Assembly: GCF_030410485.1 (NCBI RefSeq)
Contig: NZ_JAUHHC010000003.1
Coordinates: 682,001 to 746,000 of the forward strand
Length of the DNA: 64,000 nt
From: Roseateles violae
GTDB taxonomy: Bacteria > Pseudomonadota > Gammaproteobacteria > Burkholderiales > Burkholderiaceae_C
Direction of reading: 5' to 3'
The notes under the pieces were generated by a model that did not search any database, was not told the origin of the DNA, and worked only from the letters and a program-made list of their open reading frames with translations. This document shows, one piece after another, positions 1-9,268 of the stretch. A program made the translations under genes and the position numbers. Position 1 is the stretch's first letter. The number at the start of each line of letters is the position of its first letter.

Positions 1-33
1 GCGAGCCCGGCCGCGCTTGAGGGACTTGACGAT

Positions 34-58
34 GGCCGGCGGTCGGCCGGCTCCTACA
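34..58 (-). repeat. REP-like palindrome with GTAGGAGC head, copy 1
   Basis: Read on the minus strand, this begins TGTAGGAGC and runs into a GGCCG/CGGCC inverted repeat with a five-base loop. A second intergenic element at 48430-48468 has the same TGTAGGAGC head followed by a GC palindrome. REP elements of many gamma- and betaproteobacteria have this form: a short conserved head plus an imperfect hairpin in intergenic DNA. Two copies in 64 kb is suggestive only. No RAYT transposase is in the window. Confidence 0.35.
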
Positions 59-159
59 AAGCTGGCGGCAGGCAGGCAACACCCGACCCGCAAATCGATC
101 GACGCCCGGGGCGGATTGGGCCGATACTGAGGCAAGCAACATCGATTGGGGGGATAGCA

Positions 160-624
160 ATGAAGACTGCTCCGACGCTGATGAAGTCCTGGCTGGCGCT
201 GGCCTTGGCCGCGACGCTGGGCCTGCCGGCCCTGGCCCAGACGACGCCGACGGCGGCCCCGGCCGCCAGCGCGCCGCGCGCCGCCAAGCCGCCCAAGGAC
301 GTGGCCTCGAAACCGGGCCCGGGCGAGGTGGCGCCGACGCCGGCCGAGATCGCCGCCTCGAAGAACTGGGGCGCGACCAACCCGGCCTTCAAGGCGGTCG
401 AGACCTCGCGCGCGCCGGGCCTCGAACGTCCACGCCAGCAGGTGGTGCCGCAGGTCAACGTGCCCTTCCGCGGCAAGGGCGATACCTCGACGCCCGGCGC
501 CATCGTGCCCGGCGGCGTCGACGACAGCGCCGCCCGCTGCCTGGCCTCGACCAGCCCCGAGCAGCGCCGCGCCTGCGAACAGGCGGCCCGCGAGGCCGAG
601 GCCAAACGCAACGGCAATCGTTGA
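160..624 (+). CDS. Hypothetical exported Ala/Pro-rich protein
   Basis: A 154-residue protein of unknown function. Residues 1-26 form a signal peptide ending ALA-Q, so the protein is expected in the periplasm. The next 40 residues are Ala/Pro-rich low complexity, which looks like a linker. The C-terminal half has two Cys residues about 15 apart (AARCLAST and RRACEQAA) that could form a disulfide, and the protein ends in a basic tail. An in-frame ATG at residue 8 would also leave a usable signal peptide. The stop codon overlaps the TTG start of the next gene, so the two are probably cotranscribed. I do not recognise a domain. Confidence 0.7.
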   Translation: MKTAPTLMKSWLALALAATLGLPALAQTTPTAAPAASAPRAAKPPKDVASKPGPGEVAPTPAEIAASKNWGATNPAFKAVETSRAPGLERPRQQVVPQVNVPFRGKGDTSTPGAIVPGGVDDSAARCLASTSPEQRRACEQAAREAEAKRNGNR

Positions 625-1319
625 ACGGCCGGCTCGCCGCCGCCGCACTGCTGCTGTCGGCGGCGCTGCCGCCGTCGACGGCCGGGGCGCAAACGAATGA
701 AGCCGAGCCGGCGCCGAGCACCGAGCCGGCGCCGGACACGGCGGGCATCCAGCGCGACACCGCCTACTTCGTCGCTTACCAGTTCGCCGCCGTCGGCCTG
801 ATCTCGCTGTGGCCGCAGAGCGAGACGCATTACTCGAAAGAGATCGGCTTCGATCGCTGGTACTACAACGTCACCCATCCGCACTGGGACAGCGACCGCG
901 CGGTCGTCAACTATGTGCTGCACCCTTACTGGGGCGCCGGCTACTACACCCGGGCACGCGAGCGCGGCCTGGGCCGCGGCAACGCCTTCTGGTACTCGGC
1001 CCTGCTCTCGACGATCTTCGAATATGGTGCCGAGGCCATGGTCGAGCAGGTCTCCTACCAGGACCTGATCGTCACCCCGGTGTTGGGCTCGCTGCTGGGC
1101 GAGTATGTGTTCACGCCGCTGCGCCAGCGCGTCCGGGCCAAGGACGGCCCGCTCGACGGCTGGGACCGGCTGACCCTGATCCTGACCGACCCGCTGGGCT
1201 CGATCAACGAGGCGGTCGACGCCAGCCTGGGCATCCAGTCGCAGCTGACGCTGGCGCCGCAATGGGCGGCGCCGGCCCGCCACCCGGGCTGGGGCCTGCA
1301 ATGGCGCATCGTCTGGTGA
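621..1319 (+). CDS. DUF3943-like exported protein
   Basis: A 232-residue protein with a signal peptide (about residues 1-22, cleavage after AGA). The body resembles the DUF3943 family: an aromatic stretch with HPYWGAGYY, then FWYSALLSTIFEYGAEAM, DLIVTPVLGSLLGEY and a final DPLGSINEAVD. Family members are outer-membrane or periplasmic proteins of unknown role. The start is a TTG overlapping the previous stop (TTGA). The next ATG in frame would remove the signal peptide, so TTG is preferred despite a weak ribosome binding site. It probably forms a two-gene unit with the upstream exported protein. The family call rests on motif resemblance only. Confidence 0.72.
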   Translation: MNGRLAAAALLLSAALPPSTAGAQTNEAEPAPSTEPAPDTAGIQRDTAYFVAYQFAAVGLISLWPQSETHYSKEIGFDRWYYNVTHPHWDSDRAVVNYVLHPYWGAGYYTRARERGLGRGNAFWYSALLSTIFEYGAEAMVEQVSYQDLIVTPVLGSLLGEYVFTPLRQRVRAKDGPLDGWDRLTLILTDPLGSINEAVDASLGIQSQLTLAPQWAAPARHPGWGLQWRIVW

Positions 1320-1368
1320 GTCTCCGGAGGCCGCTACGATCGGGCCATCGACCGAACGGGGATCCGAG

Positions 1369-2214
1369 ATGACATCCGAGACTGTGGCCCTGCGCGATGC
1401 GCAGCTGACGATTTCCGAGGACGGCATTGCGCTGTTCATGCACCAGCGGCCCGCCGCGCGCAATGCGCTGTCCATGGCGCTGCGCCAGGACTATCAGGAC
1501 ATGCTGGCCCGCGTGCAGGCCGATCGGCGGGTGCGCGTGCTGGTCATCAGCGGCTCCGGCGGCAGCTTCTGCGCCGGCGGCGATCTGAAGGCGCTGAAGG
1601 AGCGCCACGAGAGTGCCGACCCGGAGGTCCGCTCGCCGGACGCAATGCGCCGGCGCATGCGCGAGGCCCATGTCTGGGTGGAGCAGCTGCGCTCGCTGGA
1701 GCTGCCGGTGATCGCCGCCGTCGACGGCCCGGCCTATGGCGCCGGCTTTTCGATCGCGCTGGCGGCCGACTTCGTGCTGGCCTCGACGCGCGCCTCCTTC
1801 TGCATGTCCTTCGCCAAGGTCGGCCTGGTGCCGGACTTCGGCGCGCTGTACATGCTGCCGCGCGCGGTCGGCCTGACCATGGCCAAGGAGCTGGCCTTCA
1901 GCGCGCGCCGCGTCGGCGTCGAGGAGGCGCAGCGCCTGGGCATCGTCCATGCGGTGCACGAGCCGGAGGCGCTGGACGAGGCGGCGCAGCGCTTTGCGCA
2001 GCGCTTCCTCGGCGCGCCGCGCGAGGCGCTGGCGCTCAGCAAGAGCCTCCTGAACAAGAGCTTCGAGACCAACTACGCGACCCTGGCCGAGCTCGAATGC
2101 CAGGCCCAGGGCATCGCAGCGGCGGCGCCCTATCACGCCGAGGCGGTCGGCGCCTTCCTGCGCGGCGAGCCGGCGCGCTTCGACTGGGATCGCGACGCGA
2201 AGCAGACGCCCTGA
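1369..2214 (+). CDS. Enoyl-CoA hydratase/isomerase family protein, PaaG-like
   Basis: A 281-residue crotonase-fold protein. The CoA and oxyanion-hole motifs are clear: NALS near residue 32, FCAGGDL at 67-73 and GPAYGAGFS at 120-128. The two glutamates that hydrate the double bond in classical crotonase fall on Ser128 and about Phe148, so it should not be a standard hydratase. The segment VGLVPDFG at 151-158 instead matches PaaG-type isomerases (LVPD-x-G), where the Asp, here Asp156, does the chemistry. A double-bond or ring isomerase acting on an acyl-CoA is therefore more likely. No other phenylacetate genes are nearby, so the substrate is open. The gene appears monocistronic. Confidence 0.88.
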   Translation: MTSETVALRDAQLTISEDGIALFMHQRPAARNALSMALRQDYQDMLARVQADRRVRVLVISGSGGSFCAGGDLKALKERHESADPEVRSPDAMRRRMREAHVWVEQLRSLELPVIAAVDGPAYGAGFSIALAADFVLASTRASFCMSFAKVGLVPDFGALYMLPRAVGLTMAKELAFSARRVGVEEAQRLGIVHAVHEPEALDEAAQRFAQRFLGAPREALALSKSLLNKSFETNYATLAELECQAQGIAAAAPYHAEAVGAFLRGEPARFDWDRDAKQTP

Positions 2215-2222
2215 GCTCCGGC

Positions 2223-3692
2223 TCAGGGAAGCAAGGCCGGTGTCTGCTGCACGCTGGCCTGCGGCTGCGGCGCCAGCGCCTCGGCCTGGCCGAGCCAGCC
2301 GCCGCCCAGCGCCTTGTACAGGGCGATCACCTGGGCAAAGGTATCGGCCTGGTCCTGGGTGTAGCGCAGCTCGGCCGAGAACAGGCTGCGCTGCGCGTCC
2401 AGCACCTCCAGATAGCTGGAGAAGCCCTCCTCGTAGCGTGCGCGCGCATGACGCGCATAGCTGCGCAAGGCCTGGACCTGCAGCGCCTGCGCGTCGAAGC
2501 GTTCGCGGATCTTGCGGCTGCCGATCAGCGCGTCCTCGACATCGCGAAAGCTCGCCTGCACCGCCTGCTGGTAGCCGTAGAGCGCGGCGCGCTGCTGGGC
2601 CTCGGCGCTCGTCACCTGGCCGGCGATGCCGCCGGCGGTGAAGATCGGCATCGAGACGCTGCCGGCAAAGCTCCAGACCCGGCCGGGCGACTCGAACAGA
2701 TTGTTCAGCGACGTGCTGGCGCCGCCGAACAGGCCGGTCAGCGAGATGCGCGGGAAGTACTGCGCCTTGGCCGCGCCGATGCGCGCATTGGCGGCGACCA
2801 GCGCCTGCTCCGCCTCGCGGATGTCGGGACGGCGCTCCAGCAGCTCCGAGGGCAGGCCCGCGGGCACGGCCGGCAAGGCCAGCCGGTCGATGCTCAGGCC
2901 GCGCGCGATCGGCCCCGGATTGCGGCCCAGCAGCAGCGACAGCGCGTTCTCCTGCTGCGCGATCTGGCGCTCCAGCTCGGGCACCGAGGCCAGCGCCAGC
3001 GCGTACTCGGACTGCGCCTGGTTCAACTCCAGCTCCGAGATCACGCCACCGGCAAAGCGCTTGCGGAACAGCTCCAGCGCCTCGCTGCGGCTCTTCAGGG
3101 TGTCGCGCGAGATCTCCAGCTGGCGGTCGAGCGCGCGCAGGCCGACATAGGCGCTGGCGATGGCGGCGGTCAGGCTCAGCACGGCGCCGCTGCGCGCGGC
3201 CTCGCTGCCCAGCAGCTCGGCGCGCGCCGCCTCGTCCAGGCGCCGCAGGCGGCCGAACAGATCGAGCTCCCAGGCGATGAACAGGTCGCCCTGCACCGTG
3301 TTGAAGGGGTTGCTGCCGGGCGCCGGGCTGATCGTGCTCTGGCTGGCGCGCTGGCGCGTGCCGGCCAGTTCGGCGCCCAGCTGCGGGAACAGCGCCGAGC
3401 GCGTGCTGCCATAGGCGCCGTAGAAGGCGTCGACGCGCGCGGCGGCGATGGCAAGGTTCTTGTTATTGGCCAGGCCCTCGGCGATCAGCTGATCGAGCAC
3501 CGGGTCGCGCAGCAGCGACCACCAGGCGGTGTTGGCCAGCTCGCGCGCGACGGCCTCGGTCGAGCGGCCGTCGTCGAAGCGGAAGCTCGCCGGCGCCTGG
3601 ACCTCGGGCCGCCGGTAGTCCGGGCCCAGCATGCAGCCGCCCAGCAGCAGCGACAGCGGGAGCGATAGCAACGAAAGAGCGGCGGCTCTCAC
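2223..3692 (-). CDS. RND efflux outer membrane lipoprotein (OprM/NodT family)
   Basis: A 489-residue outer membrane channel of a tripartite efflux pump. It begins with a signal peptide and lipobox (LLLGGC), followed by GPDYRRPEV, which is typical just after the lipidated Cys of OprM-type factors. Two OEP repeats follow, with RPDIREAEQALVAANARIG in the second half. The start is a GTG whose bases overlap the stop of the upstream permease (GTGA, 4 bases), which implies translational coupling. It is last in the adaptor-pump-channel operon. The same frame stays open far upstream through the permease gene, but only this part encodes a recognisable protein. Confidence 0.93.
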   Translation of the reverse strand: MRAAALSLLSLPLSLLLGGCMLGPDYRRPEVQAPASFRFDDGRSTEAVARELANTAWWSLLRDPVLDQLIAEGLANNKNLAIAAARVDAFYGAYGSTRSALFPQLGAELAGTRQRASQSTISPAPGSNPFNTVQGDLFIAWELDLFGRLRRLDEAARAELLGSEAARSGAVLSLTAAIASAYVGLRALDRQLEISRDTLKSRSEALELFRKRFAGGVISELELNQAQSEYALALASVPELERQIAQQENALSLLLGRNPGPIARGLSIDRLALPAVPAGLPSELLERRPDIREAEQALVAANARIGAAKAQYFPRISLTGLFGGASTSLNNLFESPGRVWSFAGSVSMPIFTAGGIAGQVTSAEAQQRAALYGYQQAVQASFRDVEDALIGSRKIRERFDAQALQVQALRSYARHARARYEEGFSSYLEVLDAQRSLFSAELRYTQDQADTFAQVIALYKALGGGWLGQAEALAPQPQASVQQTPALLP

Positions 3693-6600
3693 TGCGTTTC
3701 CCCCACCGCGCCCGGCTCGGCCGGCTTTTCCAGCGATTTGGCCGCCGCCTTGCGCGCCGCGCGCGAGGACCAGGACTCCAGCGCCCAGTAGAACATCGGG
3801 ATGAAGACGATCGCGATCAGGGTCGCGCCCAGCATGCCGCCGATGACGCCGGTGCCCAGCGAGCGCCGGCTGGCCGAGGAGGCGCCGCTGGCGATGGCCA
3901 GCGGCACGCAGCCGAGGATGAAGGCCAGCGAGGTCATCACGATGGGCCGCAGGCGCAGCTTGGCCGCATGCAGGGCGGCCTCGCGCGGGCTCATGCCCTC
4001 CTTCTCGCGCATCTCGACCGCGAATTCGAAGATCAGGATCGCGTTCTTGGCCGCCAGCGCGATCAGCACCGTCAGGCCGATCTGGAAATAGACATCGGCC
4101 TGGATGCCGCGCAGAAAGATCGCCAGGATCGCGCCGAACAGCGCGAAGGGCACGGCCAGCAGCACGCCGATGGGCAGGGTCCATTTCTCGTACTGCGCGG
4201 CCAGGATCAGGAACACCATCACCAGCGCGAAGCCGAACACCAGGGCCGCGGTCGAGCCGGCCTTCTTTTCCTCGTAGGCCTGGCCGCTCCATTCGAAACC
4301 GAAGTCCTCCGGCATCACCTCGCGCGCGACCTGTTCGATCGCTTCGATCGCCTGGCCCGAGCTGTAGCCGGGCGCCGCGTCGCCGACGATCTTGGCGGCC
4401 GGGAAGTTGTTGAAGCGGGTCACGATGTCGGCGCCGGTCACGTAGCGCGAGGTCGTGACGGCCTTGATCGGCACCATGTCGCCGTTCTTGTTGCGCACAT
4501 AGAGCTGGTCCAGGTCCTCGGGCCGCACGCGGTAGTCGGGCTCGGCCTGCAGGATCACCTGGAACAGCCGGCTGTTCTTGGGGAACTGGCTGACGTAGAG
4601 CGAGCCGAACATGGTCTGCAGCACCGAATAGATATCGGCGGTCGCCACACCCTGGGTCTCGGCGCGCTCGCGGTCGACGTCGACGCGCAGCTGGCGCGAG
4701 TGCGTGTTGATCGTCGAGCTGACGCCGGCCAGCTCGGGCCGCTCGCGCGACTTGGCGATGATGGCGCGCGTCACCTCCTCCAGCTTGGCGAGGCTCGCGT
4801 CGCCGCGGCTCTGCAGCCAGAGCTCGAAGCCGCCGGTCGTGCCCAGACCCGGGATGGACGGCGGATTGACCGGCAGCACCAGGCCCTCGGCGATGCCGGC
4901 GAACTTCTGCTGCGCCTCGCGGATCACCGTCGCCGCGCCGCGCCCATCGCGCTCGGCGAACTCCTTCAGCGTGACGAAGAGGATGCCGGCATTGGCCTTG
5001 ATCTGGCCGTCGATCAGGCTGTAGCCGGTCGCCTCGGCGACCGAGCTGACGGCCGGATCCTTGTTGAAATGCTCGGTGGCGCGCGCGCTGACCGACTGCG
5101 TGCGGTCCAGGCTGGCCGCGTCGGGCATGATCACCGCGCCGTAGACATAGCCCTGGTCCTCGACCGGCAGGAAGGTCGAGGGCACGCGCTTGAACAGCAG
5201 CAGCATCAGCAGCACCATGCCGCCGATGATCAGCACCGAGACCAGGCCGCGCTTGATCGCCAGGCCGACGCTCCAGCCATAGCCCTCGACCAGGCGGTCG
5301 AAGCGATGGTTGAACCACTTGAAGAAGCCCTTCTTCTCGGCATGGCCCGGCTTCAGCAGTATGGCCGCCAGCGCCGGCGACAAGGTCAGCGCGACGATGC
5401 CCGAGAGCACGACCGCGACCGCGATCGTCATCGCGAACTGCTTGTAGAGCTGGCCGGTGATGCCCGACAGAAAGGCCACCGGCACGAAGACCGCGCACAG
5501 CACCAGCACGATGGCGACGACCGGTCCGCTGACCTCGTCCATCGCCTTCTTGGCCGCCTCCTTGGGCGGCAGGCCGAACTCGCTCATATTGCGCTCGACG
5601 TTCTCGATCACGACGATCGCATCGTCGACGACGATGCCGATCGCCAGCACCATCGCGAACAGGGTCAGCATATTGACCGAGAAGCCGAAGGCCGACATGC
5701 CGATGAAGGCGCCGATGATGGACACCGGCACCGCCAGGATGGGCACCAGGGTCGCGCGCAGGCTCTGCAGGAACACGAACACGACGATGATGACCAGGAT
5801 CACCGCCTCGACGAAGGTGTGGATCACCTCCTTGATCGAATCCTGCACGAAGGTCGTCGTGTCCAGCGCGATGTCGTAGTCCAGGCCCTGCGGGAAGCTC
5901 TTCTTCAGCGTGGCCAGGGTGGTGCGCACCTGCTTGGCCACGTCCAGCGCGTTGGCGCCGGGCTGCTGGTAGACGGCGATCAGGGTCGCGGTCTTGCCCT
6001 TGTAGCGGCTGCGCACCGAGTAGTCCTTCTGGCCCAGCTCGGCGCGGCCGATGTCCTTGACGCGCACGATGGACGCGTCGCCGCTCTTGGCGCGCAGGAT
6101 GATGTTCTCGAACTCCGAGGGCTCGGTCATGCGGCCCTTGGTCGAGACCGGGAAGGTCTGCTGCACCGCATTGCCGGTCGGCGCCTGGCCGATGCGGCCG
6201 GCCGAGTACTGCTGGTTCTGCGCCGCCACCGCGTTCTGCACGTCGCCGACGGTGATGCCCAGGCTGGCCATGCGGTCGGGCTTCAGCCACAGCCGCATCG
6301 CGTAGTCCGGCGAGCCGAGGATGGCCGACTGGTTGGCGCCGGGGATGCGCTTGAGCGCATCCAGCACATAGATATTGGCGTAGTTGGCGACATAGCCCTG
6401 GTCGAAGCTGTCGTCCGGCGAATAGACGGCGATGACGATCATGAAGGCGCTGGAGCGCTTCTGCACCGACACGCCCTGTGCCGTCACCGCATCGGGCAGC
6501 AGGGGCAGGGCCAGGTTGACCCGGTTCTGCACGTCGACCTGGGCCAGCGCCGGATCGGTACCGATCTCGAAGAAGGTCGTCAGCGTCATATTGCCCGTCG

Positions 6601-6856
6601 ACGAGGCCGACGAGTACATGTACATCATGTTGTCGGCGCCGTTGACCTGCTGCTCGATCGGCGCCGCGACGTTCTGCGACACGACCTCGGAGCTGGCGCC
6701 CGGATAGTTGGCGCTGATGGTCACCGTCGGCGGCGTGATGTCGGGGAACTGCGCGATCGGCAGGCTGAACATCGCGACCAGACCGGCCAGCACCAGCAGG
6801 ATGGAGATCACCGAGGCGAAGATCGGCCGGTCGATGAAGAAATGCGAGAACTTCAT
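3689..6856 (-). CDS. RND efflux pump inner membrane transporter (HAE1, AcrB/MexB-like)
   Basis: A 1055-residue proton-driven drug pump of usual length. The N-terminus FFIDRPIFASVISI is the standard opening of AcrB-type proteins. Asp411-Asp412 lie in transmembrane helix 4 (GIVVDDAIVVIENVE) and the relay lysine in helix 10 (ALAAKNAILIFEFA), so the proton pathway looks intact. Two large periplasmic loops carry the porter and docking domains. It follows the adaptor gene by 15 bases and overlaps the channel gene by 4, giving a complete operon. No TetR or other local repressor is adjacent, so regulation cannot be read from the context. Substrates cannot be predicted. Confidence 0.96.
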   Translation of the reverse strand: MKFSHFFIDRPIFASVISILLVLAGLVAMFSLPIAQFPDITPPTVTISANYPGASSEVVSQNVAAPIEQQVNGADNMMYMYSSASSTGNMTLTTFFEIGTDPALAQVDVQNRVNLALPLLPDAVTAQGVSVQKRSSAFMIVIAVYSPDDSFDQGYVANYANIYVLDALKRIPGANQSAILGSPDYAMRLWLKPDRMASLGITVGDVQNAVAAQNQQYSAGRIGQAPTGNAVQQTFPVSTKGRMTEPSEFENIILRAKSGDASIVRVKDIGRAELGQKDYSVRSRYKGKTATLIAVYQQPGANALDVAKQVRTTLATLKKSFPQGLDYDIALDTTTFVQDSIKEVIHTFVEAVILVIIVVFVFLQSLRATLVPILAVPVSIIGAFIGMSAFGFSVNMLTLFAMVLAIGIVVDDAIVVIENVERNMSEFGLPPKEAAKKAMDEVSGPVVAIVLVLCAVFVPVAFLSGITGQLYKQFAMTIAVAVVLSGIVALTLSPALAAILLKPGHAEKKGFFKWFNHRFDRLVEGYGWSVGLAIKRGLVSVLIIGGMVLLMLLLFKRVPSTFLPVEDQGYVYGAVIMPDAASLDRTQSVSARATEHFNKDPAVSSVAEATGYSLIDGQIKANAGILFVTLKEFAERDGRGAATVIREAQQKFAGIAEGLVLPVNPPSIPGLGTTGGFELWLQSRGDASLAKLEEVTRAIIAKSRERPELAGVSSTINTHSRQLRVDVDRERAETQGVATADIYSVLQTMFGSLYVSQFPKNSRLFQVILQAEPDYRVRPEDLDQLYVRNKNGDMVPIKAVTTSRYVTGADIVTRFNNFPAAKIVGDAAPGYSSGQAIEAIEQVAREVMPEDFGFEWSGQAYEEKKAGSTAALVFGFALVMVFLILAAQYEKWTLPIGVLLAVPFALFGAILAIFLRGIQADVYFQIGLTVLIALAAKNAILIFEFAVEMREKEGMSPREAALHAAKLRLRPIVMTSLAFILGCVPLAIASGASSASRRSLGTGVIGGMLGATLIAIVFIPMFYWALESWSSRAARKAAAKSLEKPAEPGAVGETQ

Positions 6857-6871
6857 GGTCGGCGGCCCCGT

Positions 6872-8452
6872 TCAGCGCTGGGCCGCATCGGCCGTGGCCG
6901 GCAGGACGCTGACACGGCGCGCGCGCTCGTCCGCATCGCCGCCGGTGATGTTCTGCGGCGCGCGCAGCTCGATCTGCGCCTCGCTGGCGCCGCCCACCAG
7001 CAGCGCGCTGCGCACGCCCTGCGCGCGCCGCTTGGCCAGCAGTGCATTGGCCGCCGCGCCGCCGCGTTTGTCGGCATAACCGCTCAGCGCGACGCGCTGC
7101 TGCGGATGCGCGGCCAGCCAGCCGGCCACGCCGGCCAGCTGGCGGGCGCCATCGTCGGGCAGCAGCGCGCTGCCGCTGTCGAAATACAGCTCCAGCGGCA
7201 GGCCCGGCGCAGCGGGCGCCGCGGACTGGCTTGGCGCCTGGGACGATGGACTCGGTGCCGGCGCCGCTGCGACCGCCTGCGCTCCGCTGGCCGGCGCATG
7301 CGCGGCCGCGGCCGTGATCTTGACCGGCGCGCCCGGCGCCAGCTTCAGCCCGCCATCGACGATCAGGCGGTCGCCGCTGCGCAGGCCCTTGTAGATCAGC
7401 CAGTCGTCGCCGATCCAGTCGCCGACGCTGAGGAAGCGCTGCTCGGCCTTGCCGTCCTTGTCGACCACCCAGGCGTACTCGCCGCGCGGCCCCTGCTGCA
7501 CCGCGCGCTGCGGGACCACGAAGCTGCCGGGCCGCGTCGCGCCGATCAGGCGCACGCGGACGAACTGGCCGGGCCGCAGCTCGCCCTTGGGATTCGGCAC
7601 CTCGGCGCGCATCAGAAAGGTGCCGGTCGCCTGGCTGAACGAGGCATCGGAAAAGGTGATGCGGCCGCGGGTCGGGAACTTGGAGCCATCGGCCAGCTGC
7701 ACCTCGACCTGGAAGTTCGATTCGGCCGGCAAGCTCAGCCGACCGGCATTGACGTCCTCGCGCACGCGCAGCAGCTCGTTCTCCGACAGGCTGAAGTTGA
7801 CCCGCATCGGATCCTGCTTGGCCACATAGGTCAGCAGGCTGTTCTGCGGGCTGACATAGCTGCCCTCCTGCAGCTTGGCAAAGGAGGAAAGACCCGCCAC
7901 CGGCGAGGTGATCGTGCAGTAGCCGAGGTTCAGCTCGGCGTCGATGAGCTTGGCCTTGGCCGCCTCGACGGCGGCGGCGGCGGTCTGCTCCTGGCCGACC
8001 GCATCGTCGAGGTCCTTCTTCGACAAGGCGTTCTGCGAGGCCAGCGGCTGCACGCGTGCCAGGTTTTGCCTGGCGACGACCAGGCGCGACTGCTGCTGCG
8101 TCAGTTCGGCGCGGGCCGCCTGCAGCTGCGCCTCGAAAGGCTTCTTGTCCATCAGGAACAAGACCTGGCCCGCCTTCACCGGCGCGCCCTCGGCATAGAC
8201 GCGGCGCTCGAGGAAGCCGGAGACGCGGGCGCGGATCTCGACCTGCTGCGAGCTCTCGGTCTGGCCGACGAACTCGGGCGTGACGGGCGCCGCCTGCGGC
8301 GTGACGGTGATCACGGCGACCTCGACCGGCGGCCGCGTCGCGGGCCCGGTCGGCTTGTCCTTGCCGCAGCCGGCCAGCGCCAGCAGGCTTGCCAGCACGA
8401 GGGGTGCAAGAGGCCGTTCGGCCATCCGGCAAACCGAGTGGACGGTCAACAT
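6872..8452 (-). CDS. RND efflux periplasmic adaptor with C-terminal OmpA-like domain
   Basis: A 526-residue membrane fusion protein. Residues 1-29 form a lipoprotein signal (LLALAGC). Residues about 45-365 are a normal AcrA/MexA adaptor with barrel-sandwich, alpha-hairpin and beta-barrel segments (PVAGLSSFAKLQEGSYV, LRPGQFVRVRL). An Ala/Pro/Ser linker at about 372-418 leads to an OmpA-like domain at 420-526: LYFDSG, then GYADKRG, then ERARRV, which keep the Asp and Arg that bind peptidoglycan in that family. Ordinary adaptors end before this. I chose the ATG at 8452 because a GGGAGAG Shine-Dalgarno lies just upstream; a later ATG at residue 10 is the alternative. First gene of the efflux operon. 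Confidence 0.93.
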   Translation of the reverse strand: MLTVHSVCRMAERPLAPLVLASLLALAGCGKDKPTGPATRPPVEVAVITVTPQAAPVTPEFVGQTESSQQVEIRARVSGFLERRVYAEGAPVKAGQVLFLMDKKPFEAQLQAARAELTQQQSRLVVARQNLARVQPLASQNALSKKDLDDAVGQEQTAAAAVEAAKAKLIDAELNLGYCTITSPVAGLSSFAKLQEGSYVSPQNSLLTYVAKQDPMRVNFSLSENELLRVREDVNAGRLSLPAESNFQVEVQLADGSKFPTRGRITFSDASFSQATGTFLMRAEVPNPKGELRPGQFVRVRLIGATRPGSFVVPQRAVQQGPRGEYAWVVDKDGKAEQRFLSVGDWIGDDWLIYKGLRSGDRLIVDGGLKLAPGAPVKITAAAAHAPASGAQAVAAAPAPSPSSQAPSQSAAPAAPGLPLELYFDSGSALLPDDGARQLAGVAGWLAAHPQQRVALSGYADKRGGAAANALLAKRRAQGVRSALLVGGASEAQIELRAPQNITGGDADERARRVSVLPATADAAQR

Positions 8453-8602
8453 CAGGATCTCTCCCTTCCCGTTCTCAGCAGGCAAGACCGCGACCCGCCG
8501 CGGCCGGCCTCGGGCGATTGTGCGACCTGACCCCAGGGCTCGCAAGAGCGCCAGGGTTTTAGGCAGTGCGATCCGCGCACCGCGCGGCGCCGCGCCGGCC
8601 GC

Positions 8603-9256
8603 TCAGTGCGGGTAGGCCAGGCGCTTCTCCATCCGGCGCTGCAGCTGCTCGAAGCTCAGGCTCAGCAGCCAGTAGATCGCCGCCGCCGCCAGGTACAGCG
8701 GGAAGGGCTGGAAGGTCGTCGAGATCAGCTCCTTGGTCGCCAGCATCAGCTCGGTGACGGCGATCACCGAGACCAGCGAGGTGTCCTTGATCAGGCTGAT
8801 CAGGCTGTTCGACAGGCTGGGCACGGCCGCGCGCAGGGCCTGCGGCCCGATCACATAGCGCAGGATCTGCGGCCGCCGCAGGCCCAGGCTGGTGCCGGCC
8901 AGCCACTGGCCCTGCGCGACCGCGCCGATGGCGCCGCGCAGGGTCTCGCTCATATAGGCGGCGACGTTGAGCGTCAGCGTCAGGATGCCGGCCGTGATCG
9001 GCGACAGCTCGATGCCGATGCTGGGCAGGCCGTAGTAGACGATGAAGACCTGCACCAGCAGCGGCGTGCCGCGCATCACGCTGACATAGAGCGCCATCAG
9101 CCGGTCGAGCAGCGGCAGGCGCAGCACCCGCAGCAGCGTGATCAGCGCCGCCAGCGGCAGGCCCAGGAGCATGGACACGACGGCGAACAAGAGCGTGTAG
9201 CCGGTGCCCTTGAGCATGACCGGCCAGGCCAGCGCGGCCAGCGCCTGCAGATCCAT
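8603..9256 (-). CDS. Amino acid ABC transporter permease (HisM/GlnP family, cystine type)
   Basis: A 217-residue inner membrane permease of the polar amino acid family, with about five hydrophobic segments. The cytoplasmic coupling loop is visible (LAGTSLGLRRPQILRYVIGP), followed by SNSLISLIKDTSLVS, typical of TcyL/GlnP proteins. It lies 12 bases after a cystine-type binding protein, so the pair probably imports cystine or a related amino acid. No ABC ATPase gene accompanies it; the next gene downstream belongs to the efflux operon. The ATPase must be encoded elsewhere or shared. Confidence 0.92.
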   Translation of the reverse strand: MDLQALAALAWPVMLKGTGYTLLFAVVSMLLGLPLAALITLLRVLRLPLLDRLMALYVSVMRGTPLLVQVFIVYYGLPSIGIELSPITAGILTLTLNVAAYMSETLRGAIGAVAQGQWLAGTSLGLRRPQILRYVIGPQALRAAVPSLSNSLISLIKDTSLVSVIAVTELMLATKELISTTFQPFPLYLAAAAIYWLLSLSFEQLQRRMEKRLAYPH

Positions 9257-9268
9257 CGGGCGCGGTCC

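Noticed and set aside
3693-8432. Very long minus-strand open frame running through the RND permease and adaptor genes
   Set aside because: GC-rich DNA keeps alternative frames open; the translation is Arg/Ala/Gly-rich with no domains, while another frame encodes the complete pump and adaptor.
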